A stretch of 64,000 nt of DNA from Mesorhizobium sp. 131-2-1 (GTDB lineage: Bacteria; Pseudomonadota; Alphaproteobacteria; Rhizobiales; Rhizobiaceae): assembly GCF_016756535.1 (NCBI RefSeq), contig NZ_AP023247.1, positions 6,572,501 to 6,636,500 on the forward strand, given 5' to 3'. Shown here piece by piece: positions 8,213 through 16,454 of this stretch. The notes under the pieces were generated by a model. That model made no database searches and had not been told where the DNA came from. It worked only from the letters and a program-made list of their open reading frames with translations. Position 1 is the first letter of the stretch, and each line of letters starts with the position of its first letter. A program made the translations under genes and the position numbers.

Positions 8213-9121
8213 CTACCGCACGCCGGTCGCCGTCTGCGGCAGATATTTCTCTTCCGCCGCTGAGAGTTCCTGGTAATTGAGCAGATCGAAGAGTTCGTCG
8301 AGCGTCGCCACCTCGTCCTCGATACCGGCGGTACTTTCTTCGCGGAGGATGCGGTCGCAGACCTGGCGCATGGCCGAGATCGCCGCGCGCATGTTGTGGT
8401 TCGCCCATATGACCGTGGAGATTCCGGCCGCCCGATACGCGGAGACCGGTGTGCGGTAATATTTCGTAGGCACGATCACGACCGGAAGGCGGTTCTGCCA
8501 GGCGCGCGTGAAGGCGAAAATCTGCTCAGCGTTGGACTTGCGGGAATGAATCAGAATAGCATCGGCGCCGGCCTCAGCGTAGGCTTGTGCTCGCGCCAGC
8601 GCCTCATCCTCTCCGCGGCCGGCGATGAGCGCCTCGATCCGGGCGACCAGAACGAACTCCGCATCCGGCACTTGGTCCTTCACCGCCTTAAGCCGGCCGC
8701 AGAACTCGGGAATATCGGCCAACGGGTGCCGATCACCGATGAACGAGTTCATTTTCGGGAACGCCGTGTCCTCGATACATATGCCGCTCGCGCCATGTTG
8801 GCGCAGCTTGCGGGCGACCAAACGGGCATTGTTGAAGTTCCCGAACCCGCTGTCCCCGTCGACGAGGACTGGAATGTCCACCGTGTCGGAAATTCGCTCA
8901 ACGACATCGACGAGTTGGGACCAGGAAGCTTCGTTCGCATCTCGATATCCGAGACTGGATGAAATCGAGAGGCCGGACGCCCAGAGCGCCTTGAAGCCAG
9001 CGCGCTCGGCAATCGCCGCCGAAAGGCCGTCATGAGCCTCCATTGCGAAGGCGAGTTCACTGGACGCGATCATTCGGCGCAAGCTCTCTCGCGTCTGCGC
9101 ACCAGACTGCCTCTCCACCAT
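8213..9121 (-). CDS. pepM: Phosphoenolpyruvate mutase (phosphonopyruvate synthase)
   Basis: 302 residues of the PEP mutase/isocitrate lyase superfamily. WASGLSISSSLGYRDANEASW matches the PEP mutase N-terminal signature, and VDGDSGFGN (D88, D90) gives the metal ligands. The gating loop is IEDTAFPKMNSF: the mutase hallmark EDK-x5-NS is kept except that Lys is Thr119, while K123, N125 and S126 (equivalent to the catalytic Lys and Asn) remain, as does R161. The enzyme makes the C-P bond of phosphonopyruvate and commits carbon to phosphonates. GGAGGTGA precedes the ATG. It heads the minus-strand cluster and has a NifA/sigma-54 type promoter about 130 bases upstream. Confidence 0.88.
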   Translation of the reverse strand: MVERQSGAQTRESLRRMIASSELAFAMEAHDGLSAAIAERAGFKALWASGLSISSSLGYRDANEASWSQLVDVVERISDTVDIPVLVDGDSGFGNFNNARLVARKLRQHGASGICIEDTAFPKMNSFIGDRHPLADIPEFCGRLKAVKDQVPDAEFVLVARIEALIAGRGEDEALARAQAYAEAGADAILIHSRKSNAEQIFAFTRAWQNRLPVVIVPTKYYRTPVSAYRAAGISTVIWANHNMRAAISAMRQVCDRILREESTAGIEDEVATLDELFDLLNYQELSAAEEKYLPQTATGVR

Positions 9122-9255
9122 ACGGTCTCACCTCCACCGACGCTGTCCAGCCGACAAGCCTGTCATCGCTGCCGACGAAGTACTTTCAGAGGCGAACCGC
9201 TCTGCCCACCGATCGGCGATCTGCCACTGTCGTGCACACGTACAGAATCAATGAA

Positions 9256-9270
9256 GCAAGGCGCGTGCCG
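9256..9270 (-). promoter_or_regulatory. Sigma-54 (-24/-12) promoter of the pepM cluster
   Basis: Reading the minus strand, CGGCACGCGCCTTGC has GG and GC separated by exactly ten bases and matches the TGGCACG-N4-TTGCW consensus except for the first base. It points toward pepM, whose ATG is about 135 bases downstream, and lies 66 bases from a NifA site. It should be read by RpoN with NifA. Confidence 0.7.
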
Positions 9271-9335
9271 AATTGGCGAACCACCTGCGCCGCACCAGTT
9301 CTCCATACCGGCGGGCCAGGTCCCCTCTCGACATT

Positions 9336-9351
9336 TGTCGGGCTTCCGACA
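9336..9351. promoter_or_regulatory. NifA upstream activator sequence (pepM)
   Basis: TGTCGGGCTTCCGACA is a perfect TGT-N10-ACA site with a palindromic core. It lies 66 bases upstream of the minus-strand -24/-12 element. A second, imperfect half (CGTCCAACTTCGGACA) follows directly, the same arrangement as upstream of prxS. Confidence 0.72.
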
Positions 9352-9632
9352 TCCTCGTCCAACTTCGGACACAAGAGGGGTAGCGGGAGGGAGTGGCTAT
9401 TCGTCTACGCCATGGCGGCCGTTCCGAGGCTGCCGATCAACGGTCTCAAGCGAGATGGACAGGGAGCGGAAGACCGGCGGTCCGTGCAGGCAAGGACGGA
9501 CGACGTTGGTCTTCGATCCCGGTGATCGCCGGTCGGCTTGATTATTTATCCATGCCTCATGGACGAAGTGTCGAGCATCGGCATGCGAGATTTCAGCTCC
9601 CCCAGTGGCCGTTCCGAACTTCAAGCCTTGAC
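9352..9632. other. Intergenic, no gene seen
   Basis: Between the pepM NifA site and the 3' end of the flavin monooxygenase gene no frame with coding character or RNA gene is recognisable on either strand. Confidence 0.5.
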
Positions 9633-10676
9633 CTAACCAAGCGACTTGTTGATCGATGGGATGATCTTGTCTCCCCAGAGCTCAATCTGGCGTAGCATCG
9701 TCTTTTGGTCGAAATCTCCCAATTGGGTCTGAATTGCGATCTGGTCCGGCTTCAGGATACTTATCTCTTCCAGCAGGCGATCGATGACGCGACTTACGCT
9801 GCCGATCGGCAGGTTCTGGCGCATGGTCTCGAACGACAGATCCTGCTGCGTCGGTGTTTCCTGCAGCAGATAGCCGTCCCGGCTCTGCTGGCGGCGCTGA
9901 TGAAGTGCTTCAGATAGCCGGCGCTGGAAGCGGGCGTTGTCGAGATAGCTGTCGATCTCCGCCTGATCGTCGCTGGCATAGCAGCAGCGCAGAAGCCCTA
10001 TCTTGGCGGCGGTGACATCCTTACCCCGCGAGGCCGCTGCTGCCTCGATGGTCTCACGCAGCGTTCTTAAGTTTTCCAAGCCGTTGTGGAACGCCGTGAC
10101 GAAAAGATTGTGGCCCTCACGATAGGCCCGGCACATGCTTCGCGCGGACCCGCAGGCGATCCAGATCGGTGGGGCTGGCCTTTGGATGGTGCGCAGCGAA
10201 ATCGCCGTTAAAGGTATCTTCTCATACTGGCCATTGTGCTCGAAGACCTTCTGGTTAAGGCCCTTGAGAAGGATATCCAGGTATTCCGCAAACACGGCCG
10301 GCGCCTGATCGACATCGACGCCGAAGCGCTCGAACTCGAACTGCTGGTATCCCGAGCCGACGCCGAGTTCGAGGCGGCCGTTCGAAACGATCTCGGCAAA
10401 GCCGATCTCGGAGAGCAGGCGCTGCGGTTGATATAGCGGCAGCACACACACACCGGTGCCAAGGCGAATGGTGCTCGTAAGGCCAGCACAGTGCGCCACC
10501 ATCATCAAGGGCGAGGGAACCAGGCTGTAATTGTTGAAGTGGTGCTCGGCGAACCAAGCGGTGTTGAAGCCAGCCTGCTCCGAAGCGATTGTCTGTTCAA
10601 TGGAGTTACCTATGACGCTGTCGCACGATTGATGATAGCCTCGCTGGGCCGCCAAGATGAACGTCGCGAATTCCAT
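9633..10676 (-). CDS. LLM-class (luciferase-like) flavin-dependent monooxygenase, y4vJ-like
   Basis: 347 residues from the ATG at 10676, which has GAGGGA eight bases upstream; a longer frame to 10790 lacks homology at its N-terminus. MEFATFILAAQRG, AEHHFNNYSLVPSP, RLGTGVCVLPLYQP and ELGVGSGYQQFEFERFG are typical of the bacterial luciferase alpha/beta family, which use reduced FMN and oxygen. It is the last gene of the P450 cluster and matches the position and type of y4vJ in NGR234. It would need a separate flavin reductase, not found here. The substrate is unknown. Confidence 0.82.
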   Translation of the reverse strand: MEFATFILAAQRGYHQSCDSVIGNSIEQTIASEQAGFNTAWFAEHHFNNYSLVPSPLMMVAHCAGLTSTIRLGTGVCVLPLYQPQRLLSEIGFAEIVSNGRLELGVGSGYQQFEFERFGVDVDQAPAVFAEYLDILLKGLNQKVFEHNGQYEKIPLTAISLRTIQRPAPPIWIACGSARSMCRAYREGHNLFVTAFHNGLENLRTLRETIEAAAASRGKDVTAAKIGLLRCCYASDDQAEIDSYLDNARFQRRLSEALHQRRQQSRDGYLLQETPTQQDLSFETMRQNLPIGSVSRVIDRLLEEISILKPDQIAIQTQLGDFDQKTMLRQIELWGDKIIPSINKSLG

Positions 10677-10926
10677 GGCGTGTCCCTCGTTTACACAAAG
10701 TGGCCAATCAAGCCTTCGACTTGTGCCGATTGCGGGTGGGTCGCGGTATCGATGCGGCCTGGCGACGACGTAGTCGACGATCTTGCGCAAAGCCGCTTAT
10801 CGTTCGGCGGCCGCAGGCAAGCGCCAAAACCTGGCTAGTCATTCGACCCTGATGACGAGTTTTCCGTCACCGATGAAGACGATCACTTGGCAAGCCGCGC
10901 TTGGCACGTTCCATGCAGCCGCAGTC

Positions 10927-12567
10927 TCAATCCTCGAACCTCGTCGGCTTCGACGAACCGCAACCCGTCGCCGGCGAACATTCCGTTGGATTTTCTTGAT
11001 CGGTTGGCTGGGCGTTTCGCGCGTCAGCCAACGAGGTCAAGCCGCCGTCCACGTAGAGGGTCGAGCCGTTTACGTATGAGGCATCAGGCGAGGCCAGAAA
11101 GAACACTGCCTCGGCGACGTCTTCGGGCTCTCCCATCCGCCCCATCGGGATGCGCCGTTTGATCGCTACGGAATCGATGCAGCCGGACTCGACCAACTGA
11201 GCAATGTCAGGCGTACGGATATAGCCAAGAGCGACGGTGGCCGTTCGGATGCCGACCGACCCGAGTTCGGCCGCCATGCACCGGGTCAGAATGTTCATAC
11301 CCGCCCTGGACGCCCCATAGGCATGGCGCGCCACGAAGGGCAGGAAACTATTGATCGATCCAAGATTGAGGATTACGCCGCCGGCGTCCATCGACTTGAT
11401 CGCCTCGCGCGCGCAGGTGAAGGTGCCGGTGAGATTGACGTCCAGCACCCGCTCGATCTGTTGCGGGATTTCGATCCCTCGCACAAACGTATCGGCAATA
11501 GCAGCACAGTTGACGAGGACCTCGATGCGACCGAAGCGCCCCCGTATTTCCTCGAACAGCGCCACCACGTCGCTCTCGACCGCCAAGTCGACGGATTTCG
11601 CCACGTGCCTGCCGCCCAGCAAATCAGCGAGTTCTGCCGCCCCAGCACCATCTTTATCAGCAATCACGACTGTGTCGGAGTTCGCGGCAAAGCGGCGAAC
11701 GACGGCGGCGCCTATACCGTTCGCGCCGCCCGTCACGACCACTGTGCGCGCGCCAGTTCGTTCGGCCGGCCGGAAGAGTTCGGCTCGAGGCGTCTCGTCG
11801 ACCGGCGGGTGCGCGTCGCCCGGCTGGTTGAACGACATCCAACCGCCGTCGACCGTCAGCACCGATCCTGTGATGTAGCCCGTCTGTGCGCTGGCCAAAA
11901 AACGCACGGCCCGAGCGATCTCGTCGGGGCGCGCCATTCGCCCCATGGGCACGCGGCGGCGCACGGCCGCGAGGTCCATCTTGCCCGCACGTTCCAGTTC
12001 CGCCACCATCGGCGTGCGCACGTATCCTGGCGCTACCGCCGTTACGCGGATGCCGCGCGAGGCCCACTCGCATGCAAGCGATCTCGTGAGAGCGATCAAG
12101 CCTGCCTTCGAGCTGGCATAGGCGTTGCGCTTGGGATTGCCGAGCACGCCCGCCAGCGAAGCGACGTTGACAATGGCAGCGCCGGGCTGCATGCGCCTCG
12201 CCGCTTCGCCGGCCATGATGAAAGGCCCGATCAGATTTGTTGCCAGCACGCGTCGGAAGGCCTCGAAACCGGTGTCGATAGTCGCAGCCATGGCGGGTCC
12301 TATCGCCGCGTTGTTGACGAGAACATCGATTTTCGCGAACTGCGCTTCGATGCGGCCGTATAGGGCGACAATGTCCTCTTCTCGTGAGACATCGCATTCG
12401 AGGCCCAGATGCGGATGGCCGAGACCGCCGGCCAGTTCAAGAACGCCGCTGCCAGGAAGGTCCACCGCAACGACGATGTCTCCATCGGCGGCAACGATCT
12501 CGACCAGCGCACGGCCGATTCCGCCTGCCGCTCCCGTTATGATGACGACCCGTCCTGCCTGCTTCAT
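10927..12567 (-). CDS. Tandem two-domain short-chain dehydrogenase/reductase, y4vI-like
   Basis: 546 residues containing two complete SDR domains. The first has the cofactor loop ITGAAGGIG near residue 10, NNAAIGP, YASSKAG catalytic Tyr/Lys and GGWMSF at its end. The second begins with VTGGANGIGAAVV near residue 270 and has YGASRAG in place of YxxxK, so its catalytic lysine is arginine. Each domain ends in VDGG. NGR234 y4vI is a similar fused SDR. The start at 12567 has GAGAGG ahead of it. Two oxidoreductions on one small molecule, perhaps an alcohol made by the P450, is a fair inference. Confidence 0.85.
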   Translation of the reverse strand: MKQAGRVVIITGAAGGIGRALVEIVAADGDIVVAVDLPGSGVLELAGGLGHPHLGLECDVSREEDIVALYGRIEAQFAKIDVLVNNAAIGPAMAATIDTGFEAFRRVLATNLIGPFIMAGEAARRMQPGAAIVNVASLAGVLGNPKRNAYASSKAGLIALTRSLACEWASRGIRVTAVAPGYVRTPMVAELERAGKMDLAAVRRRVPMGRMARPDEIARAVRFLASAQTGYITGSVLTVDGGWMSFNQPGDAHPPVDETPRAELFRPAERTGARTVVVTGGANGIGAAVVRRFAANSDTVVIADKDGAGAAELADLLGGRHVAKSVDLAVESDVVALFEEIRGRFGRIEVLVNCAAIADTFVRGIEIPQQIERVLDVNLTGTFTCAREAIKSMDAGGVILNLGSINSFLPFVARHAYGASRAGMNILTRCMAAELGSVGIRTATVALGYIRTPDIAQLVESGCIDSVAIKRRIPMGRMGEPEDVAEAVFFLASPDASYVNGSTLYVDGGLTSLADARNAQPTDQENPTECSPATGCGSSKPTRFED

Positions 12568-12750
12568 ATGAACCTCTCCGCAGCCAGCGTCAGAGATATC
12601 GACGCGAGTCAGCCGCAAGACCGGTCGCGGACGTCCTGGTGACGGCGAGTTTCCATACCGGGTAGACGTGTTGCGTTCCGCGACCGCTCCCGCGACGCGG
12701 CTCCGCAATTGGGAGCCTTGGAAAGCATTGTGGTGACATGCATGGCATTT

Positions 12751-13290
12751 TCATTTTGATGACGAGCTGCGGCGCTTCCTGAGCGCGTAAACCGGGTCAT
12801 TGGGATGCGCTGCTCCGATCGGTTGCCGCAAGCCGAACCGTTCTGCCTCGGGGACCGCTGGTGGGGTCTGCTCTTCGAGCCAATCGTAAACGACGGTCCG
12901 TTCGGCAATGCGCCACGCCCCTTCCCTCTTCTGAAAAAGATCGCAGTAACGGCCGCAGAGAAGCACCTGGCGTGCTTCTCCGTCATTGTCTGGTCCGCGT
13001 TGCAGCGCGGTGAAATAGCTTTCGACCACGGCCTCCGACGGGTCGATGAATTCGATCAAGACGTTCGTGATCTGGTGGATTAAGCGCGGTCCGGTTTTGA
13101 AGAGACCAAGCGCAAACTCAAAGAAGCCCTCGGCTGAGCCGCGATAGGCACCGTGATTGTCATGCGCATCGGGCCAATATGCACTGCGCAGCGCAGCCTC
13201 ATCCGCGCGGTCTATGCCGCGGCAGTACCGATAAAGGCAGTCGCGGATCGCCTCGCGGTCGCGCAGTTCGGTGATTTTTGCCTGGCCCAT
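12751..13290 (-). CDS. SnoaL-like (NTF2-fold) protein of the P450 cluster
   Basis: 179 residues from the ATG at 13290. [23 protein letters not shown], then [21 protein letters not shown] and [13 protein letters not shown] follow the pattern of the SnoaL_4 group, close to the small subunits of ring-hydroxylating dioxygenases and to scytalone-dehydratase-like lyases. The acidic and histidine residues (D, H in DAHDNHG) could be catalytic. The gene lies between the tandem SDR and ferredoxin genes on the same strand, so it is probably part of the same pathway as a dehydratase or isomerase. Confidence 0.78.
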   Translation of the reverse strand: MGQAKITELRDREAIRDCLYRYCRGIDRADEAALRSAYWPDAHDNHGAYRGSAEGFFEFALGLFKTGPRLIHQITNVLIEFIDPSEAVVESYFTALQRGPDNDGEARQVLLCGRYCDLFQKREGAWRIAERTVVYDWLEEQTPPAVPEAERFGLRQPIGAAHPNDPVYALRKRRSSSSK

Positions 13291-13501
13291 CGCTCTGTCG
13301 CAAATTTGAGATTGGAAGAGGCGTTTCGTGCCTCTAGGTGCGTGCAAGGTCGAACCGATCGGCAACTGAAGAAGCCAGAACGGAGACGAACTTCACGTGT
13401 CGCGTGCGTGTCATTGAGGTCTCGATGCCGGAGAGGAGGTTGGCAGGGAAGCGGCCGGACATCTTGCTTTGCGGTGTGGGGCCACGTCTCGTCGATTCCA
13501 C

Positions 13502-13747
13502 CTAAGCTTCCCCAGTTCTTGGTTGCATGGCGGCTGGTTCGAACCGCGCTGCCGAGGTGCGATCGACTTCCAGCGCACGTTCGGGGCAGGATCGCGCGCC
13601 TTGTGACGCAAGCAGTTGCTCCCCCTCCGCAACCTGAATGTCACCGGGCAGGATGTAGCCATCGTCATCAAGCTTGAAGATGTCCGGCGCTTGCGCCCAG
13701 CATCGCGCGTGCCCCTGGCATTTGGCATTGTGGACGATAATGCGCAT
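13502..13747 (-). CDS. 3Fe-4S/4Fe-4S single-cluster ferredoxin (P450 redox partner)
   Basis: 81 residues; GGAGG lies eight bases before the ATG at 13747. The cluster ligands are C10-x2-H13-x2-C16 and C54-P, the CxxHxxC...CP pattern of 3Fe-4S ferredoxins that serve cytochromes P450 in actinobacteria and rhizobia. It is 38 bases downstream of the P450 gene on the same strand. It should pass electrons from a ferredoxin reductase, not present in the window, to the P450. Confidence 0.85.
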   Translation of the reverse strand: MRIIVHNAKCQGHARCWAQAPDIFKLDDDGYILPGDIQVAEGEQLLASQGARSCPERALEVDRTSAARFEPAAMQPRTGEA

Positions 13748-13785
13748 AGCGCTGCCTCCATTGTCTTGGCATGGCTCGGCGATGG

Positions 13786-15003
13786 TCATGACCAGTCCAG
13801 GATCAGATTTTCGATCCCGAACACATGGCCGCCACAGGTGATGGGCGCTGTACCCTCCTTGATCCGGAAGGTCGGTATGCGCGCCAGCCATTCCTCCAGG
13901 CCAATGACAATCTCGCGCCGGGCAAGGTGTGAGCCAAGGCAACGGTGGGGACCATAGCCAAAGGCGGCGTGGCGGTTGTGATCTCGCGCCAGATCGACCG
14001 TGTTGGGGGATTCGAATTCCTCCGGGTCGCGATTTGCAATCATCGTGGCGCACGAAACATAGTCCCCCTTTCGGATCGGCGCGCCTTCGAAGTCGATATC
14101 TTTCGTAGCCACGCGGATCAACTGAATGGGCGGATAGGCCCGCAGCAACTCTTCGGTTGCGAGCAGGATGCGGGCCGGTTCGCTGCGCAGCAGTTCCTGA
14201 TCCTTGAGGTTGCGCGCTAGATAAGCCAGGTCAAAGCCAATAGCTGCTGCGACAGTGTCAAGTCCCGCGACGAACACAAGCACGCCGATGCCACGGATCT
14301 CCCCGTCGGTTAGCCGGCGGCCCTCGATCTGTGCCTGCACGATGAAGGTCATGAGATCGTCGACCGGATCCTTGCGGCGATTGGTTGCAAGTTCATCGAT
14401 GAAAGCCACAATCTTGCGGGCAGCCACAGGTCGTTCCACATCGTCGCCGTGGAGCAGATCTTTCGCCCAGCCGACAAATGTATCGAGTCCCTGATCCGGC
14501 AACCCCAGAAACCGAAGGAAGATGCTGACAGTGAACGGAAAGGCAAAATCCTTCATGACGTCGCAGCTCGTGGCCGATGCGGTGATCCGGTCGATCAGGG
14601 CTATCGCTCGCTCACGGACAGCCGGTTCCAGTGCCGTCACCCGCTTGGGCGAAAGCAGCGGACTGAGCAGTGAGCGAAATGCGCCATGGGCCGGTGGATC
14701 GAGCTCAAGCGGGATCGTCGGCCAGGTTTCGCCCAGTATGGAGGAGAAGATGCTGCGATGGCTGGAAAAAGTTTCAGTGTCCTGCAGCACCTTACGCTGA
14801 TCTGCGGCGCGGGTGATGACCCAGGTGCCCCGGCCATCTTGCGTGTTGTAGGGGGAATAGAAGATCGGAGGCCCGTCATGGGCGCAAGCGACGGCTGCGT
14901 GTGGATCCCCGTTGGGCGTTGGTGGCATGCCTGGCGATGTGAACAGGCTGAAGTCTCTCACCATTTCGGGCGGGACATGATCTGGGACCGGGTTGATCGC
15001 CAT
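13786..15003 (-). CDS. Cytochrome P450, CYP127A (y4vG) type
   Basis: 405 residues. The heme-binding loop FGYGPHRCLGSHLARR (Cys proximal ligand), the I-helix VAGLDT oxygen-activation motif and EELLR (ExxR) are all present, giving an intact soluble bacterial P450. AGGAG precedes the ATG at 15003. It is the first gene of the cluster P450-ferredoxin-SnoaL-tandem SDR-flavin monooxygenase and corresponds by gene order to y4vG (CYP127A1) of NGR234. Symbiosis-linked P450 operons in rhizobia make terpenoid-like products in some cases, but no terpene cyclase is seen here, so degradation of a plant compound is equally possible. Confidence 0.88.
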   Translation of the reverse strand: MAINPVPDHVPPEMVRDFSLFTSPGMPPTPNGDPHAAVACAHDGPPIFYSPYNTQDGRGTWVITRAADQRKVLQDTETFSSHRSIFSSILGETWPTIPLELDPPAHGAFRSLLSPLLSPKRVTALEPAVRERAIALIDRITASATSCDVMKDFAFPFTVSIFLRFLGLPDQGLDTFVGWAKDLLHGDDVERPVAARKIVAFIDELATNRRKDPVDDLMTFIVQAQIEGRRLTDGEIRGIGVLVFVAGLDTVAAAIGFDLAYLARNLKDQELLRSEPARILLATEELLRAYPPIQLIRVATKDIDFEGAPIRKGDYVSCATMIANRDPEEFESPNTVDLARDHNRHAAFGYGPHRCLGSHLARREIVIGLEEWLARIPTFRIKEGTAPITCGGHVFGIENLILDWS

Positions 15004-15020
15004 TGCATTTCTCCTGCCGC

Positions 15021-15310
15021 CTAACCACTAACCAGGCCGCGCACCATGGCATCTTGGTCATCTAGAGAGCCGACGAGCGAAATCGTCGGAGACCCGGCGT
15101 TTTCCAGCTTCGAACGGCGAACCGGAATGAAGCTCTTGCTCCACAGCGGTTCGGGGTCGATCATCTCTGCGAGGATATCCGCAGCGCGGCACGCGAAAGA
15201 CCGGTTGGCCGCCGAAGTGCTCGCCGGTCTCCTCAAGCGCCGGCGAGAGGACAGGAGCAAGCACATTCTGGTCGAACCGTATCTGCGGATCGATCGGTGG
15301 CCATTGGCCG
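15021..15310 (-). pseudogene. nifQ remnant (frameshifted)
   Basis: On the minus strand WPPIDPQIRFDQNVLAPV matches WPPTDQAAAFDRHVLACV of the intact NifQ at 18529-19176. After a frame change TGLSRAALR matches IGLSRADLR, and in a third frame DPEPLWSK follows. The C-terminal cysteine cluster is missing. It is thus a second, decayed nifQ copy lying directly upstream of the P450 gene and downstream of promoter-like module C. Confidence 0.65.
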
Positions 15311-15399
15311 GTGCCGGGCGGTTGTGACGGTGACGCCAGTCACGCCGGTCGATATTGCATTCCGCGGGCAATGCCCGTTTCGGATAGAATCTGAACTGA

Positions 15400-15690
15400 C
15401 GCTGACCTGACATGTCGTCTTCCTTCATTGCATTGAGCGCGATATCACTCACGAATGGACGCCAGTCGGTATCTCCTGCCGTCTCACATGAGAGCTTCAA
15501 AAGTCGTGCCAACGGCGCGGAAAGAGCCCTGCAGGAGATTTTCTACATATCATTCAACAGCTTGAACGAATGCGCAGCCGCAAGCCTGGCTGTCCCGGAC
15601 ATGACAAACCCGACAGCAAAGTCGCGGCAGCTTCAAAATGCTCCGAGAGCACAAGGCGGCTTTTTCCATCACCTTGGGACCGTGCCCGCC
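15400..15690. repeat. Promoter-like repeat module C (diverged copy)
   Basis: Shares blocks with the region upstream of the ABC exporter (module B, about 22232-22560): CCTGACATGT at the start codon position, a TTCCTTC...GCGAT...TCAC block, ATTTTCT-CATAT, and GACAAACCCGACAG. It contains a TGT-N10-ACA site (15591-15606) and a minus-strand TGGCACGACTTTTGA whose -12 GC has become GA. It therefore appears to be a duplicated, weakened NifA-type promoter region. Confidence 0.6.
15591..15606. promoter_or_regulatory. NifA-type UAS in module C
   Basis: TGTCCCGGACATGACA fits TGT-N10-ACA. It is 80 bases from the degenerate minus-strand -24/-12 element at 15496-15511 that faces the nifQ remnant and the P450 cluster. 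Confidence 0.5.
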
Positions 15691-15993
15691 TCACGCAAGC
15701 GCGGTTCAGAAAGATCACATGGCCAGCTTGCTAATGGACGTGCTGGCTTTTTTGTACCCGTTGTCGATTTCGAAGCGGTCTCGCGAGCGTCGATAGGGCG
15801 AAGCGCGTGGGCCTGTCAGCCGTCTCAATCCTGAGAACGGAGGCCATAGGGACCCTCGTCAGGTTAACCCCGATCGACTCCTGTCCCTCGTTCCGAGTTT
15901 GAGCCCAGATTTTCGCTTCGAATACGAGCCACGTGTTCGCCGCGCCGGCGACCCGGCGACCCGGCGACCCTCCGGTCCGACTTCCGACATTTT

Positions 15994-16009
15994 TGTCCAG
16001 CTTCGGACA
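15994..16009. promoter_or_regulatory. NifA upstream activator sequence (prxS-rpoN2)
   Basis: TGTCCAGCTTCGGACA is a perfect TGT-N10-ACA site. The segment preceding it (ACTTCCGACA) is a partial second site. It stands about 160 bases before the plus-strand -24/-12 element. Confidence 0.72.
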
Positions 16010-16170
16010 AAGAGGGTCGCGGCTTGATACCCATAAAGGGGATCCCCTCCGCCCAGAGCCCACGATCTGGTGATTATGGGCGCGCTCGGTCTCGGCGAAG
16101 GCATGGTTCTGGCCGCTCAAGGCAAAGAGGGTCGCTGCAAAAAACAGTGTGAACCCAAGCCTAAATCAAA

Positions 16171-16186
16171 TGGCATGGCGCTTGCG
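16171..16186 (+). promoter_or_regulatory. Sigma-54 promoter of prxS-rpoN2
   Basis: TGGCATGGCGCTTGCG has GG-N10-GC spacing and a near-consensus -24 and -12. It predicts a leader of roughly 255 bases before prxS. The homologous prxS-rpoN2 pair of Rhizobium etli is also NifA-dependent. Confidence 0.72.
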
Positions 16187-16454
16187 TCGTACTCGGCAGA
16201 ACCCATCACAAGGTGGCCAGGAGTAAGACCATTGCTGACATCGCGACGCCCCGTACAAGCGCGTACCGTTCTCGTTGCCGCGGCAAATCGAGAGCTCGTT
16301 TCTTCAGACGCCCGTGCTTGCGAGCGGTTTTGCCATGGCTGATCCAAGGCCGACACAAAACGCGCGGCGCCCGGCCGAATTGCCGGCCGAGGTCGATGCC
16401 GTGTCAGTTTCAACCGAAAAAGCAGCGCACCAGTTTTCCTCCAGGAGCACATTG

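Noticed and set aside
15002..15022. GG-N10-GC arrangement on the minus strand at the P450 start codon
   Set aside because: It coincides with the ribosome site and ATG of the P450 gene, leaving no room for a transcript leader; -24 and -12 bases are poor.
16275..16454. N-terminal extension of prxS by 60 codons
   Set aside because: Would begin at TTG without a ribosome site, and the added residues do not resemble peroxiredoxin; the ATG at 16455 has CAGGAG.
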